Part shown: piece by piece, positions 40,003-49,760 of the stretch | How the letters are laid out: each line of letters starts with the position of its first letter | How positions within the stretch are numbered: position 1 is the first letter of the stretch | The notes under the pieces: model-generated | The model's input: only the letters and a program-made list of their open reading frames with translations | What the model was told of the DNA's origin: nothing | Database searches by the model: none | Made by a program: the position numbers and the translations under genes | Origin: Streptomyces microflavus | GTDB taxonomy: Bacteria; Actinomycetota; Actinomycetes; Streptomycetales; Streptomycetaceae | NCBI RefSeq assembly: GCF_014650075.1 | Contig: NZ_BMUG01000001.1 | Span: 1,068,710 to 1,132,709, forward strand | Reading direction: 5' to 3' | Length of the DNA: 64,000 nucleotides

Positions 40003-40797
40003 GTGGCCGGACCGACGACCGCCCAGCGCGGCCCAGCGGGGCGTGCGGACACCTCCGCCCGCCCGCCGCACATCGGCCCCGAGGAGCGCCGCATCGGCCG
40101 CCGTACGCTCCTGATCCTGATCGGCGTGGCGGCGGCCCTGCTCACCGCGTTCGCCGTCTGGGTGCTCTACGGCTCCTCCTGGCTCCGGGTCGAGCGCGTC
40201 TCCACCAGCGGTGTCGAGGTGCTGACCCGTGCAGAGGTGGAAGCGGTTGCCGCGGTGCCGCTCGGCGCCCCCCTGATCTCGGTGGACACCGGTGCCATGG
40301 AAGCCAGGTTGCGCCAGAAGCTGCCTCGTATCGACTCGGTGGATGTCGTACGGTCCTGGCCGCACGGCATCGGCCTTAAGGTGACCGAACGCAAGCCGGT
40401 CCTGCTGGTCGAAAAGGGTGCGAAGTTCATCGAGGTGGACGGATCGGGTGTCCGCTTCGCCACGGTGGACCGGGCGCCCGAGGGCGTACCGCTGCTGGAG
40501 CTGAAGCCGGCCCGGTCCGCGAGTCTGCGCCGGTTCGGCAGTGACCGTCTGTTGCAGGAAGCGGTACAGGTCGCGGGTGAACTGCCCACGGGCGTCGCCG
40601 GGGACACCGAGGCCGTACGGGTCACCTCGTACGACGGGATCTCGTTGCGGCTCACCCGTGATCGTGTGGTGACCTGGGGCAGTAGTGAGGACGGGGCCGT
40701 GAAGGCGCGGGTGCTCACCGCTCTCATGAAGGCGGCCCCCAAAGCGGGACACTTCGACGTGAGTGCCCCCACCGCCCCTGCGGTATCAGCGAGTTGA
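40003..40797 (+). CDS. ftsQ: Cell division protein FtsQ/DivIB
   Basis: Bitopic divisome protein. The 264-residue product has a 40-residue cytoplasmic tail, one helix (about residues 45-64), a POTRA domain starting VERVSTSGVEVLTRAEVE, and a beta domain. The GTG at 40003 has GAAGGAG 5 nt upstream. This is the last gene before the separate ftsZ control region. In streptomycetes FtsQ is needed mainly for sporulation septation. Confidence 0.93.
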   Translation: MAGPTTAQRGPAGRADTSARPPHIGPEERRIGRRTLLILIGVAAALLTAFAVWVLYGSSWLRVERVSTSGVEVLTRAEVEAVAAVPLGAPLISVDTGAMEARLRQKLPRIDSVDVVRSWPHGIGLKVTERKPVLLVEKGAKFIEVDGSGVRFATVDRAPEGVPLLELKPARSASLRRFGSDRLLQEAVQVAGELPTGVAGDTEAVRVTSYDGISLRLTRDRVVTWGSSEDGAVKARVLTALMKAAPKAGHFDVSAPTAPAVSAS

Positions 40798-41073
40798 CGT
40801 GCATTTGTGCTGGCCAGCACCCTGGTTGGTCAGCGCTACGGGTGATCACATAGGGTGAAAAGAAAAACGGGAGGTTCGGCGTGTTCGTTGAACGTGCGCC
40901 ACTTGTCGACTTAGTGTCCTGTTCGGAAGAGTCCAGGAAGCAGACACACTGGTAACCCTAAAGTTGAACGTTAGGGTTTGGGTCGGCGTTCGGACCGTCC
41001 CCATCGACATCAGTCGTCGCCGCGGGTCCTCCGCAGAGCGACGACACGTAACTCGAGGCGAGAGGCCTTCGAC
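40798..41073 (+). promoter_or_regulatory. ftsZ control region
   Basis: This 276-bp gap has several signals. A perfect 14-bp palindrome GTGCTGGCCAGCAC lies at 40807-40820. A candidate promoter TTGGTC (40826-40831), 19 bp, TAGGGT (40851-40856) follows. GACAC cores, the motif reported for the sporulation regulator WhiA, lie at 40943-40947, 41043-41047 and inverted at 40914-40918. An 8-bp inverted repeat AACCCTAA / TTAGGGTT (40954-40961 and 40971-40978) embeds a second possible -10 TAGGGT. S. coelicolor ftsZ is known to use several promoters, one of them developmental. Confidence 0.65.
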
Positions 41074-42294
41074 GTGGCAGCACCGCAGAACTACCTCGCA
41101 GTCATCAAGGTCATCGGTGTCGGCGGCGGTGGTGTCAATGCCATCAACCGAATGATCGAGGTCGGTCTCAAGGGCGTCGAGTTCATCGCGATCAACACGG
41201 ACGCACAAGCCCTGTTGATGAGCGACGCCGACGTCAAGCTCGACGTCGGCCGCGAACTCACCCGGGGCCTCGGCGCCGGGGCGAACCCGGCCGTCGGTCG
41301 TAAGGCGGCAGAGGACCACCGTGAGGAGATCGAGGAGGTCCTCAAGGGGGCCGACATGGTCTTCGTCACCGCCGGAGAAGGCGGCGGCACCGGCACCGGC
41401 GGCGCACCCGTCGTCGCCAACATCGCGCGCTCGCTCGGCGCCCTGACGATCGGTGTGGTCACCCGCCCGTTCACCTTCGAGGGCCGACGACGCGCGAACC
41501 AGGCGGAGGACGGCATCGCCGAACTCCGCGAAGAGGTCGACACCCTCATCGTCATCCCCAACGACCGCCTGCTGTCCATCTCGGACCGCCAGGTCAGCGT
41601 CCTCGACGCCTTCAAGTCGGCCGACCAGGTACTGCTCTCGGGCGTCCAGGGCATCACCGACCTGATCACCACACCGGGCCTGATCAACCTCGACTTCGCC
41701 GACGTCAAGTCGGTCATGTCCGAGGCCGGATCGGCGCTCATGGGCATCGGCTCCGCACGCGGCGACGACCGCGCGGTGGCGGCGGCGGAGATGGCGATCT
41801 CCTCGCCGCTCCTGGAGGCGTCCATCGACGGCGCCCGCGGTGTCCTGCTCTCCATCTCCGGCGGCAGCGACCTCGGTCTCTTCGAGATCAACGAGGCCGC
41901 CCAGCTGGTGAGCGAGGCGGCGCACCCCGAGGCCAACATCATCTTCGGCGCCGTCATCGACGACGCCCTCGGTGACGAGGTGCGGGTCACCGTGATCGCG
42001 GCCGGGTTCGACGGCGGACAGCCGCCGACCCGCCGGGAGAACGTCCTCGGCGCGAACACGAACAAGCGGGAGGAGCCGGCCGCCCCGGCCAGGTCCACCG
42101 AGTCCGCGCGCCCGTCGGGCGGACTGGGCTCCGTACCTCCGCGCGAGGAGAGCCCGGCCCCGGCCGAGCCCGCCCCCGCGTCGGCTTCGAGCGAGAGCCC
42201 GCTGTCGCAGGTCTCTCCGCCGCACGTCCCGCCGGCCCGTCCCTACCAGGACACCCAGGCCGAAGAGCTGGACGTACCGGACTTCTTGAAGTGA
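41074..42294 (+). CDS. ftsZ: Cell division GTPase FtsZ
   Basis: Tubulin-like GTPase that forms the Z ring and, in streptomycetes, the sporulation ladders. The 406-residue product has the GTP signature GGGTGTG at 103-109, the T7 catalytic loop around [11 protein letters not shown], a Pro/Ala/Ser-rich linker, and the C-terminal partner-binding peptide [10 protein letters not shown]. The GTG at 41074 has GAGAGG 9 nt upstream. The stop overlaps the pgeF start (GTGA). Confidence 0.97.
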   Translation: MAAPQNYLAVIKVIGVGGGGVNAINRMIEVGLKGVEFIAINTDAQALLMSDADVKLDVGRELTRGLGAGANPAVGRKAAEDHREEIEEVLKGADMVFVTAGEGGGTGTGGAPVVANIARSLGALTIGVVTRPFTFEGRRRANQAEDGIAELREEVDTLIVIPNDRLLSISDRQVSVLDAFKSADQVLLSGVQGITDLITTPGLINLDFADVKSVMSEAGSALMGIGSARGDDRAVAAAEMAISSPLLEASIDGARGVLLSISGGSDLGLFEINEAAQLVSEAAHPEANIIFGAVIDDALGDEVRVTVIAAGFDGGQPPTRRENVLGANTNKREEPAAPARSTESARPSGGLGSVPPREESPAPAEPAPASASSESPLSQVSPPHVPPARPYQDTQAEELDVPDFLK

Positions 42295-43031
42295 TAGGTC
42301 AGGATCGGACGGCACCCGTCACGGGCAGCGCTCATTTCGCCTTCACCGACCGGTGGGGCGGGGTGAGCGCCGCTCCGTACGGTGAGCTCAACCTCGGCGG
42401 CGCGGTCGGTGACGACCCCGCCGCCGTCGGCGCGAACCGCGAGCGCGCGGCCCGCCGGCTCGGCCTCGACCCGGCCTCCGTCGTCTGGATGAACCAGGTG
42501 CACGGCCGGGACGTGGCGGTGGTCGACGGACCCTGGGGGGCGGAGGCGGAGATTCCGGCCGTGGACGCGGTGGTGACCACCCGGCGCGGACTGGCACTCG
42601 CGGTCCTCACCGCCGACTGCACCCCCGTCCTCCTCGTCGACCCGGTCGCCGGAGTCGTCGGGGCGGCGCACGCCGGGCGGCCGGGGCTGGTCGCCGGAGT
42701 CGTCCCCGCGGTGGTCGAGGCCATGACCGCGCTGGGCGCACGCCCGTCCCGGATCACCGCGCACACCGGACCGGCCGTCTGCGGACGGTGCTACGAAGTG
42801 CCCGAGGAGATGCGGGCCGAGGTCGCCGAGGCCGTCCCCGGCACCTGGTCCGAGACGAGCTGGGGGACCCCGGCGGTCGACGTCACCGGTGGAGTCCACG
42901 CCCAGCTCGCCGCCCTCGGGGTGAGCGACCTGCACCGTTCGCCGGTCTGCACCCGTGAATCGGGCGACCACTTCTCGTACCGCCGCGACCGCACCACCGG
43001 GCGGCTCGCCGGATATGTCTGGTTGGACTGA
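42291..43031 (+). CDS. pgeF: Purine nucleoside phosphorylase / peptidoglycan editing factor (YlmD/YfiH)
   Basis: Laccase-domain family (old name YlmD or polyphenol oxidase). Related proteins cleave purine nucleosides or affect the fidelity of peptidoglycan precursors. The zinc-site residues H71 (MNQVHG), C110 (TADCTPV) and H127 (AAHAGRPGL) are present in 246 residues. The GTG start overlaps the ftsZ stop, so it is translationally coupled to ftsZ. Confidence 0.9.
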   Translation: MIGQDRTAPVTGSAHFAFTDRWGGVSAAPYGELNLGGAVGDDPAAVGANRERAARRLGLDPASVVWMNQVHGRDVAVVDGPWGAEAEIPAVDAVVTTRRGLALAVLTADCTPVLLVDPVAGVVGAAHAGRPGLVAGVVPAVVEAMTALGARPSRITAHTGPAVCGRCYEVPEEMRAEVAEAVPGTWSETSWGTPAVDVTGGVHAQLAALGVSDLHRSPVCTRESGDHFSYRRDRTTGRLAGYVWLD

Positions 43032-43037
43032 TAGGGC

Positions 43038-43757
43038 ATGACGGACCGTAAGGCACAACTCGCGGCGAATCTGGCACAGGTGGAGGAAAGGATCACATCC
43101 GCCTGCACCGCGGCCGGCCGCAAGCGCGAGGAAGTGACCCTGATCGTGGTCACCAAGACCTATCCCGCGAGCGATGTGCGGATCCTGCACGAACTGGGAG
43201 TACGTCATGTCGCGGAGAATCGTGACCAGGACGCGGCACCGAAAGCCACCGCTTGTGCGGATCTTTCCCTGACATGGCACTTTGTCGGACAACTGCAGAC
43301 GAACAAGGTTCGTTCTGTGACGAGTTATGCCGATGTCGTTCAGTCGGTGGACCGGACCAAGCTGGTCACGGCCCTCTCGGCCGCCGCGGTCCGCGCGGAC
43401 CGCGAGCTCGGCTGTCTGATCCAGGTCGCCCTGGACGCGGAGAGCGGGGAGCGCGGCGAGCGGGGCGGGGTCGCGCCGGACGGGATCGAGGAGTTGGCGG
43501 CCGCGGTCGACGCGGCGGAGGGTCTGCGGCTCGACGGTCTGATGACCGTGGCGCCGCTGGCCGGACCGTTTGCCGGAAGGCAACGGGCCGCTTTCGACCG
43601 GCTGATGGAATTGGCCACCCGCCTGCGCGCCGGTCATCCGGCTGCGAACATGGTCTCCGCAGGCATGAGTGCGGACCTGGAGGACGCGGTGGCGGCCGGA
43701 GCGACACATGTACGCGTCGGTACGGCGGTACTCGGAGTCCGACCCGGGCTCGGGTAA
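43038..43757 (+). CDS. YggS/PLPBP pyridoxal-phosphate homeostasis protein
   Basis: A 239-residue PLP-binding TIM-barrel protein (YlmE in Gram-positive division loci) that buffers free PLP. K40 in LIVVTKTYP is the PLP lysine. The signature segments [11 protein letters not shown] and [25 protein letters not shown] (here split at 20 residues: [16 protein letters not shown]) are present. The ATG is 6 bp after pgeF with only a weak ribosome site. Confidence 0.93.
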   Translation: MTDRKAQLAANLAQVEERITSACTAAGRKREEVTLIVVTKTYPASDVRILHELGVRHVAENRDQDAAPKATACADLSLTWHFVGQLQTNKVRSVTSYADVVQSVDRTKLVTALSAAAVRADRELGCLIQVALDAESGERGERGGVAPDGIEELAAAVDAAEGLRLDGLMTVAPLAGPFAGRQRAAFDRLMELATRLRAGHPAANMVSAGMSADLEDAVAAGATHVRVGTAVLGVRPGLG

Positions 43758-43882
43758 CGTCGCGAAGCAAGTCGGACCACAGCAGAAAATATGGTCATTC
43801 CCTAGCACAACGGGCAGACCACAGTGGATCGCGGGCACTTGGTGACGAATGCCGATCCACCACAGAGCGGAGGACTCGGAGC

Positions 43883-44512
43883 ATGGCCGGCGCGATGCGC
43901 AAGATGGCGGTCTACCTCGGCCTCGTGGAGGACGATGGGTACGACGGTCCGGGGTTCGACCCCGATGACGAATTCGAACCTGAGCCGGAGCCTGAGCGCG
44001 ACCGGCGGCGGCATCAGCCCCCGCACCAGGTGGAACGCGAGCGCGAGCGCGATCGCGAAAGGGACGAACCGGTACGAGTGGTGCAGCCACCCGCCCAGCG
44101 CGAACCGGTTCAGCTCCCCGCGGAAAGCGGGCGACCCGCCCGAATCGCCCCCGTGGCATCCATCACACCTGAACGCCCGAACATGGAGAAGAACGCACCG
44201 GTGATCATGCCCAAGGTCGTGTCCGAGCGGGAGCCGTACCGCATCACCACGCTCCACCCCAGGACCTACAACGAGGCCCGTACCATCGGGGAACACTTCC
44301 GTGAGGGCACTCCGGTGATCATGAATCTCACGGAGATGGACGATACGGACGCGAAGCGACTTGTCGACTTTGCCGCAGGACTCGTCTTCGGGCTCCATGG
44401 CAGCATTGAACGCGTGACGCAGAAGGTGTTCCTGTTGTCGCCTGCTAACGTCGATGTCACGGCGGAGGACAAGGCCCGCATCGCAGAGGGCGGATTCTTT
44501 AACCAGAGCTGA
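43883..44512 (+). CDS. sepF: Z-ring membrane anchor SepF
   Basis: Ties FtsZ to the membrane. The 209-residue product starts with an amphipathic membrane-binding helix ([17 protein letters not shown]). A charged linker rich in Glu, Arg and Pro (including [11 protein letters not shown]) follows, then the SepF core from about residue 115 ([39 protein letters not shown]). The ATG has GGAGG 8 nt upstream. The 125-bp gap before it contains TATGGT at 43790-43795 as a possible -10, so it may have its own promoter. Confidence 0.95.
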   Translation: MAGAMRKMAVYLGLVEDDGYDGPGFDPDDEFEPEPEPERDRRRHQPPHQVERERERDRERDEPVRVVQPPAQREPVQLPAESGRPARIAPVASITPERPNMEKNAPVIMPKVVSEREPYRITTLHPRTYNEARTIGEHFREGTPVIMNLTEMDDTDAKRLVDFAAGLVFGLHGSIERVTQKVFLLSPANVDVTAEDKARIAEGGFFNQS

Positions 44513-44602
44513 GAACACGACACCGGGAACAACCCGGCCGAGAGGCCGGTGCCGGCCGCGAGGCCGGAGCTACGAGAGCCAGGGGAGAGGGAAGCGCGGG
44601 AC

Positions 44603-44887
44603 ATGGGCGTCGCACTGGATGTGGTCTATATCGCGCTGATGTGTTTCCTCATCGTGCTGATCTTCCGGCTGGTCATGGACTATGTCTTCCAGTTCGCACG
44701 TTCATGGCAACCCGGCAAGGCGATGGTGGTCGTACTTGAGGCCACCTACACTGTCACCGATCCACCGCTCAAGCTTCTGCGGCGGTTCATTCCGCCGCTG
44801 CGTCTCGGGGGCGTGGCACTCGACCTGTCCTTCTTCGTTCTGATGATCATCGTCTACATCCTGATCAGCGTTGTGGTCAGGTTGTGA
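44603..44887 (+). CDS. YggT family membrane protein
   Basis: A 94-residue protein with two hydrophobic segments (about 6-28 and 70-92) flanking a polar loop with [14 protein letters not shown], the YggT signature. It is YlmG in the conserved sepF-ylmG-divIVA order; the related chloroplast protein affects nucleoid and division-site organisation. The start ATG at 44603 follows a G/A-rich leader. Confidence 0.9.
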   Translation: MGVALDVVYIALMCFLIVLIFRLVMDYVFQFARSWQPGKAMVVVLEATYTVTDPPLKLLRRFIPPLRLGGVALDLSFFVLMIIVYILISVVVRL

Positions 44888-44936
44888 GCGATACGGTCTT
44901 GCCGACTGCCGACGACTACGTAGAGGTGAAGAAGAG

Positions 44937-46085
44937 ATGCCGTTGACCCCCGAGGACGTGCGGAACAAGCAGTTCACGACCGTCCGCCTCCGAGAAGGCT
45001 ATGACGAGGACGAGGTCGATGCCTTTCTCGACGAGGTCGAATCGGAGCTGACCCGTCTGCTCCGTGAGAACGAGGACCTGCGCGCCAAGCTGGCCGCTGC
45101 GACGCGCGCCGCCGCGCAGAACCAGCAGCAGCAACAGCAGCAGCAGGGTATGCGCAAGCCCCCGGAGCAGCAGGACCGGCCTGGACCCGTCCCCGCCGCC
45201 ATATCCGGACCGCCGCAGCAGCAGCAGCCCCCGCAGATGGGTCCGCCCCAGCTGCCCGGTGGCGCCCCGCAGCTGCCTGCCGGTCCCAGCGGCCACGGCC
45301 CCCAGGGCGGCCACGGCGGCCCGCAGGGCCCCGGCCCGATGCAGGGCGGTCCCATGGGTGGCCCGATGGGCGGCCCCATGGGTCAGCACCCCCAGCAGCA
45401 GCAGATGCAGCAGATGCAGCAGATGCAGCAGCCGCAGATGCAGCAGCAGGGTCAGGGCCCCGGTGGCGACAGCGCCGCCCGTGTCCTCTCGCTGGCGCAG
45501 CAGACCGCCGACCAGGCGATCGCGGAGGCCCGTTCCGAGGCCAACAAGATCGTCGGCGAGGCGCGCAGCCGTGCCGAGGGCCTGGAGCGCGACGCGCGCG
45601 CCAAGGCCGACGCCCTGGAGCGGGACGCGCAGGAGAAGCACCGCGTGGCGATGGGCTCGCTGGAGTCGGCCCGCGCGACGCTGGAGCGCAAGGTCGAGGA
45701 CCTGCGTGGCTTCGAGCGCGAGTACCGCACGCGGCTGAAGTCCTACCTGGAGAGCCAGCTGCGTCAGCTGGAGACCCAGGCGGACGACTCGCTCGCCCCG
45801 CCGCGGACCCCGGCCGCCGCTTCGCTGCCGCCGTCGCCCTCGCTGGCTCCGGCCGGTGCGGGTGCGATGGGTCACTCCATGGGTGGCTCCAACCACGGTG
45901 GCCATGGTGGCCAGCAGATGGGTGGCGGTCAGTCCATGGGCGGTGCGCCGTCCTACGGTGGGCAGCAGCAGATGTCGCCCGCGATGACGCAGCCGATGGC
46001 GCCGGTTCGGCCTCAGGCGCCGCAGCCGATGCAGCAGGCTCCGTCGCCGATGCGTGGGTTTCTGATCGACGAGGACGACAACTGA
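44937..46085 (+). CDS. divIVA: Polar growth scaffold DivIVA (Wag31 type)
   Basis: Coiled-coil protein that marks hyphal tips and recruits wall synthesis. The N-terminal membrane-binding domain starts [13 protein letters not shown], with a first coiled coil to about residue 60. A long Gln/Pro/Gly/Met-rich linker (about 62-178) includes [10 protein letters not shown] and repeated MQQ. A second coiled coil spans about 183-290, then a Gly/Gln/Met-rich tail ends FLIDEDDN. The 382-residue length and inserted linker fit Streptomyces DivIVA rather than the shorter Bacillus form. GAGGTGAAG precedes the ATG. No ylmH lies between yggT and this gene. Confidence 0.95.
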   Translation: MPLTPEDVRNKQFTTVRLREGYDEDEVDAFLDEVESELTRLLRENEDLRAKLAAATRAAAQNQQQQQQQQGMRKPPEQQDRPGPVPAAISGPPQQQQPPQMGPPQLPGGAPQLPAGPSGHGPQGGHGGPQGPGPMQGGPMGGPMGGPMGQHPQQQQMQQMQQMQQPQMQQQGQGPGGDSAARVLSLAQQTADQAIAEARSEANKIVGEARSRAEGLERDARAKADALERDAQEKHRVAMGSLESARATLERKVEDLRGFEREYRTRLKSYLESQLRQLETQADDSLAPPRTPAAASLPPSPSLAPAGAGAMGHSMGGSNHGGHGGQQMGGGQSMGGAPSYGGQQQMSPAMTQPMAPVRPQAPQPMQQAPSPMRGFLIDEDDN

Positions 46086-46126
46086 GCGGTTCGCGCTCGC
46101 TGAGCGCGTAGCCGTCGGCAGGCTGA

Positions 46127-46160
46127 GGGCCGGGCCCCGGGATTTCCCGGGGCCCGGCCC
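46127..46160 (+). terminator. Terminator of the divIVA transcript
   Basis: A perfect 15-bp GC stem (46127-46141 with 46146-46160), ATTT loop, followed by TTT. It closes the dcw/ylm unit 42 bp after divIVA. Confidence 0.9.
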
Positions 46161-46164
46161 TTTG

Positions 46165-46350
46165 GCGTGGGCGCCTGGGGGTGAGGGGGTGCGGGTGGGG
46201 GCGCCTGCGGCGGGCTGTTCCCCTACCCGCCCCTTCCCGAAACCGGGGCTGCGCCCCGGGCCCCCTTTCGTCCTCAAGCGCCGGACGGGCTATAAGCAGC
46301 CTCGCCGGCGTTTGAGGCGCGGGGGTTCGGGGGCGGAGCCCCTGAGGGGT
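46165..46350. repeat. Streptomyces-type intergenic repeat
   Basis: This G/C-rich stretch lies between two terminators of convergent genes. It contains the paired arms CCTCAAGCGCCGG and CCGGCGTTTGAGG (about 46273-46285 and 46305-46317) and GGGGGCGGAGCCCC. Related sequence occurs at 6279-6341. I see no gene in it. Confidence 0.55.
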
Positions 46351-46357
46351 ACGGCGA

Positions 46358-46390
46358 AGGGCCCGGCCGGAACGTGTCCGGCCGGGCCCT
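46358..46390 (-). terminator. Terminator of ileS
   Basis: A perfect 14-bp stem (46358-46371 with 46377-46390), 5-nt loop, lies 13 bp past the ileS stop on the minus strand. Confidence 0.88.
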
Positions 46391-46403
46391 CAGGCGTACG
46401 GAC

Positions 46404-49400
46404 CTACTGCTTGCGCAGGCGGAACACCAGCTCCAGGCCCTCGTCCTCGAAGGGGGCGCCGTACGTGTCGTCCGCCTCGCCCTCCGCGTAGTCCAGGGCC
46501 AGGACCTCGTCCGCGATCAGCGGCTTGTGCTCCGTGAGGGCCTCCACCGTCGCGGGGGACGTCGAGGTCCAGCGGACGGCGATGCGGTCCGCGACGTCCA
46601 GGCCGCTGTTCTTGCGGGCCTCCTGGATCAGGCGGATCGCGTCACGGGCCAGGCCCGCGCGGCGCAGTTCCGGGGTGATCTCCAGGTCCAGGGCGACCGT
46701 CGCACCCGAGTCCGAGGCGACCGACCAGCCCTCGCGCGGGGTCTCCGTGATGATGACCTCGTCCGGGGTGAGGGTGATCCGCTCACCGTCGACCTCCACC
46801 GCTGCCGTGCCCTCGCGCAGGGCGAGGGAGAGGGCCGCCGCGTCGGTGTCGGCCACGGCCTTGGCCACCGCCTGCACGCCCTTGCCGAACCGCTTGCCCA
46901 GGGCCCGGAAGTTCGCCTTCGCCGTCGTGTCGACCAGCGAGCCGCCCACCTCGGAGAGCGAGGCCAGCGAGGAGACGTTCAGCTCTTCCGTGATCTGTGC
47001 GCGCAGCTCGGGGGAGAGCGACTCGAAGCCCGTCGCCGCGACCAGGGCGCGGGACAGCGGCTGACGGGTCTTCACGCCCGACTCGGCGCGCGTGGCCCGG
47101 CCCAGCTCCACCAGGCGGCGCACCAGCGCCATCTGGGAGGAGAGGGCGGGGTCGATCGCCGCCAGGTCCGCCTTCGGCCAGGAGGACAGGTGGACCGACT
47201 CCGGGGCGTCCGGCGTGACCGGCGCGACCAGGTCCTGCCAGACCCGCTCGGTGATGAACGGGGTCAGCGGGGCCATCAGCCGGGTCACCGTCTCGACGAC
47301 CTCGTGCAGCGTGCGCAGCGCTGCCTTGTCGCCCTGCCAGAAGCGGCGGCGCGAGCGGCGTACGTACCAGTTGGAGAGGTCGTCCACGAACGCGGAGAGC
47401 AGCTTGCCGGCGCGCTGGGTGTCGTAACCCTCCATGGCGACCGTCATCTGGTCGACCAGCGCGTTCAGTTCGCTCAGCAGCCAGCGGTCCAGGACCGTGC
47501 GGTCCGCCGGGGCCGGGTCGGCCGCCGAGGGGGCCCAGTTCGACGTGCGCGCGTACAGGGCCTGGAAGGCGACCGTGTTCCAGTAGGTGAGGAGCGTCTT
47601 GCGGACGACCTCCTGGATCGTGCCGTGGCCCACCCGGCGTGCCGCCCACGGGGAGCCGCCCGCCGCCATGAACCACCGCACCGCGTCCGCCCCGTGCTGG
47701 TCCATCAGCGGGATCGGCTGGAGGATGTTGCCCAGGTGCTTGGACATCTTGCGGCCGTCCTCGGCGAGGATGTGGCCCAGGCAGACGACGTTCTCGTAGG
47801 ACGATTTGTCGAAGACCAGCGTGCCTACCGCCATCAGCGTGTAGAACCAGCCGCGGGTCTGGTCGATGGCCTCCGAGATGAACTGCGCCGGGTAGCGGCT
47901 CTCGAAGATCTCCTTGTTCTTGTACGGGTAGCCCCACTGCGCGAACGGCATCGAACCCGAGTCGTACCAGGCGTCGATGACCTCCGGGACGCGGTACGCC
48001 TCCAGCTGGCAGTTCTCGTGCGTGCAGGTGAAGGTGATCTCGTCGATGAAGGGGCGATGGGGGTCCAGGGATGACTGGTCCGTGCCCGTCAGCTCCGTCA
48101 GTTCCGCCCTTGAGCCCACGCACGTCAGGTGGTTGTCCTCGCAGCGCCAGATCGGCAGCGGCGTGCCCCAGTAGCGGTTGCGGGAGAGCGCCCAGTCGAC
48201 GTTGTTGTTCAGCCAGTCGCCGAAGCGGCCGTTCTTGACCGATTCCGGGAACCAGTTGGTCTTCTCGTTCTCCTCAAGGAGGCGGTCCTTGATCGCGGTC
48301 GTCCTGACGTACCAGGACGGCTGCGCGTAGTAGAGCAGCGCCGTGTGGCAGCGCCAGCAGTGCGGGTAGCTGTGCTCGTACGGGACGTGGCGGAAGAGCT
48401 TGCCGCGGGCGTCCAGGTCGGCGGTGAGCGCCTCGTCGGCCTTCTTGAAGAAGACGCCGCCGACCAGGGGCAGGTCTTCCTCGAAGGTGCCGTCGGGGCG
48501 GACCGGGTTGACCACCGGCAGGCCGTACGCACGGCAGACCACGAGGTCGTCGGCGCCGAACGCGGGGGACTGGTGGACCAGACCCGTACCGTCCTCGGTC
48601 GTCACGTACTCGGCGTTGACCACGTAGTGGGCCTCCGCCGGGAAGTCGACCAGCGTGAAGGGGCGCTCGTAGGTCCAGCGCTCCATCTCGGCGCCGGTGA
48701 ACGACTGGCCGGTCACCTCCCAGCCCTCACCGAGGGCCTTCTCCAGAAGGGGCTCGGCGACGACGAGCTTCTCCTCGCCGTCCGTCGCGACGACATAGCG
48801 GACCTCGGGGTGCGCGGCGACCGCCGTGTTGGAGACCAGCGTCCAGGGGGTGGTCGTCCACACCAGGAGGGCAGCCTCGCCGGCCAGCGGGCCGGAGGTG
48901 AGGGGGAAGCGGACGAAGACCGAGGGGTCGACGACCGTCTCGTACCCCTGCGCCAGCTCGTGGTCGGAGAGGCCGGTGCCGCAGCGCGGGCACCAGGGGG
49001 CGACGCGGTGGTCCTGGACCAGCAGGTCCTTGTTGAAGATCTCCTTCAGCGACCACCAGACGGAGTCCACGTACTCCGGGTCCATCGTGCGGTACGCGTC
49101 GTCCAGGTCGACCCAGTAGCCCATACGGGTCGTGAGCTCGGCGAAGGCGTCGGTGTGCCGGGTCACGGACTCGCGGCACTTGGCGTTGAACTCGGCGATG
49201 CCGAACGCCTCGATGTCCTTCTTGCCGTTGAAGCCCAGCTCCTTCTCCACCGCGAGCTCGACCGGCAGGCCGTGACAGTCCCAGCCGGCCTTGCGGCCCA
49301 CGTGGTAGCCCTGCATGGTGCGGAAGCGGGGGAAGACGTCCTTGAAGACGCGCGCCTCGATGTGGTGCGCGCCGGGCATGCCGTTGGCGGTGGGCGGGCC

Positions 49401-49547
49401 CTCGTAGAAGACCCACTCCGGGCGGCCCTCGGACTGGTCCAGGCTCTTGGCGAAGACCTTGTTCTCGCGCCAGAAGTCGAGCACGGCGTGCTCCAGCGCG
49501 GGCAGGTCGACCTGGGCGGGTACCTGGTGGTACTGCGGCGATGTCAT
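46404..49547 (-). CDS. ileS: Isoleucyl-tRNA synthetase
   Basis: Charges tRNA-Ile. The 1047-residue class I synthetase starts MTSPQYHQVP at the ATG 49547, with GGAGG 8-9 nt upstream inside the T-box leader. The HIGH region reads NGMPGAHHIEAR, a variant of the usual PHxGH form, and the KMSKS loop reads KMSKHLGN. WDCHGLPVE, the editing-domain segments and a C-terminal anticodon-binding domain are present. The length and HIGH variant resemble the eukaryote-like IleRS group, which is often less sensitive to mupirocin; I infer class only. Convergent with divIVA. Confidence 0.95.
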   Translation of the reverse strand: MTSPQYHQVPAQVDLPALEHAVLDFWRENKVFAKSLDQSEGRPEWVFYEGPPTANGMPGAHHIEARVFKDVFPRFRTMQGYHVGRKAGWDCHGLPVELAVEKELGFNGKKDIEAFGIAEFNAKCRESVTRHTDAFAELTTRMGYWVDLDDAYRTMDPEYVDSVWWSLKEIFNKDLLVQDHRVAPWCPRCGTGLSDHELAQGYETVVDPSVFVRFPLTSGPLAGEAALLVWTTTPWTLVSNTAVAAHPEVRYVVATDGEEKLVVAEPLLEKALGEGWEVTGQSFTGAEMERWTYERPFTLVDFPAEAHYVVNAEYVTTEDGTGLVHQSPAFGADDLVVCRAYGLPVVNPVRPDGTFEEDLPLVGGVFFKKADEALTADLDARGKLFRHVPYEHSYPHCWRCHTALLYYAQPSWYVRTTAIKDRLLEENEKTNWFPESVKNGRFGDWLNNNVDWALSRNRYWGTPLPIWRCEDNHLTCVGSRAELTELTGTDQSSLDPHRPFIDEITFTCTHENCQLEAYRVPEVIDAWYDSGSMPFAQWGYPYKNKEIFESRYPAQFISEAIDQTRGWFYTLMAVGTLVFDKSSYENVVCLGHILAEDGRKMSKHLGNILQPIPLMDQHGADAVRWFMAAGGSPWAARRVGHGTIQEVVRKTLLTYWNTVAFQALYARTSNWAPSAADPAPADRTVLDRWLLSELNALVDQMTVAMEGYDTQRAGKLLSAFVDDLSNWYVRRSRRRFWQGDKAALRTLHEVVETVTRLMAPLTPFITERVWQDLVAPVTPDAPESVHLSSWPKADLAAIDPALSSQMALVRRLVELGRATRAESGVKTRQPLSRALVAATGFESLSPELRAQITEELNVSSLASLSEVGGSLVDTTAKANFRALGKRFGKGVQAVAKAVADTDAAALSLALREGTAAVEVDGERITLTPDEVIITETPREGWSVASDSGATVALDLEITPELRRAGLARDAIRLIQEARKNSGLDVADRIAVRWTSTSPATVEALTEHKPLIADEVLALDYAEGEADDTYGAPFEDEGLELVFRLRKQ

Positions 49548-49556
49548 GTGCGGCTT

Positions 49557-49760
49557 CCTCCGGCGGACGTATTCCACTTCCGTCGGAGGGACGAGAGCGT
49601 CTCGGCTCCCGCGGTACCACCCTCCTTGGCCCCGGGGCGTGTGCCCGTGGCCCCCTCATTGGGGTAGCGATGCCGGGTCTACCTGCCTCGGAGTCCGTGG
49701 GCGGTGCCCATGGGCCGAGACGTTCTTCCGGCGGCTCCGGGGTGATCTTCACGACGCGCT
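49557..49760 (-). promoter_or_regulatory. T-box riboswitch of ileS, translational type
   Basis: The minus strand carries the T-box sequence AGGGTGGTACCGCGG (49609-49623). An ATC isoleucine codon lies in GAAGATCACC (ATC at 49744-49746), a good specifier candidate. Next to ileS, arms at 49557-49567 and 49579-49589 pair 10 of 11 bases and bury the GGAGG ribosome site. Uncharged tRNA-Ile should favour the alternative fold and free that site, as reported for actinobacterial ileS T-boxes. No terminator is seen in the leader. Confidence 0.88.

Noticed and set aside
45100..45480. CAG-rich tract as a non-coding microsatellite
   Set aside because: It lies in frame inside divIVA and codes for the Gln-rich linker.
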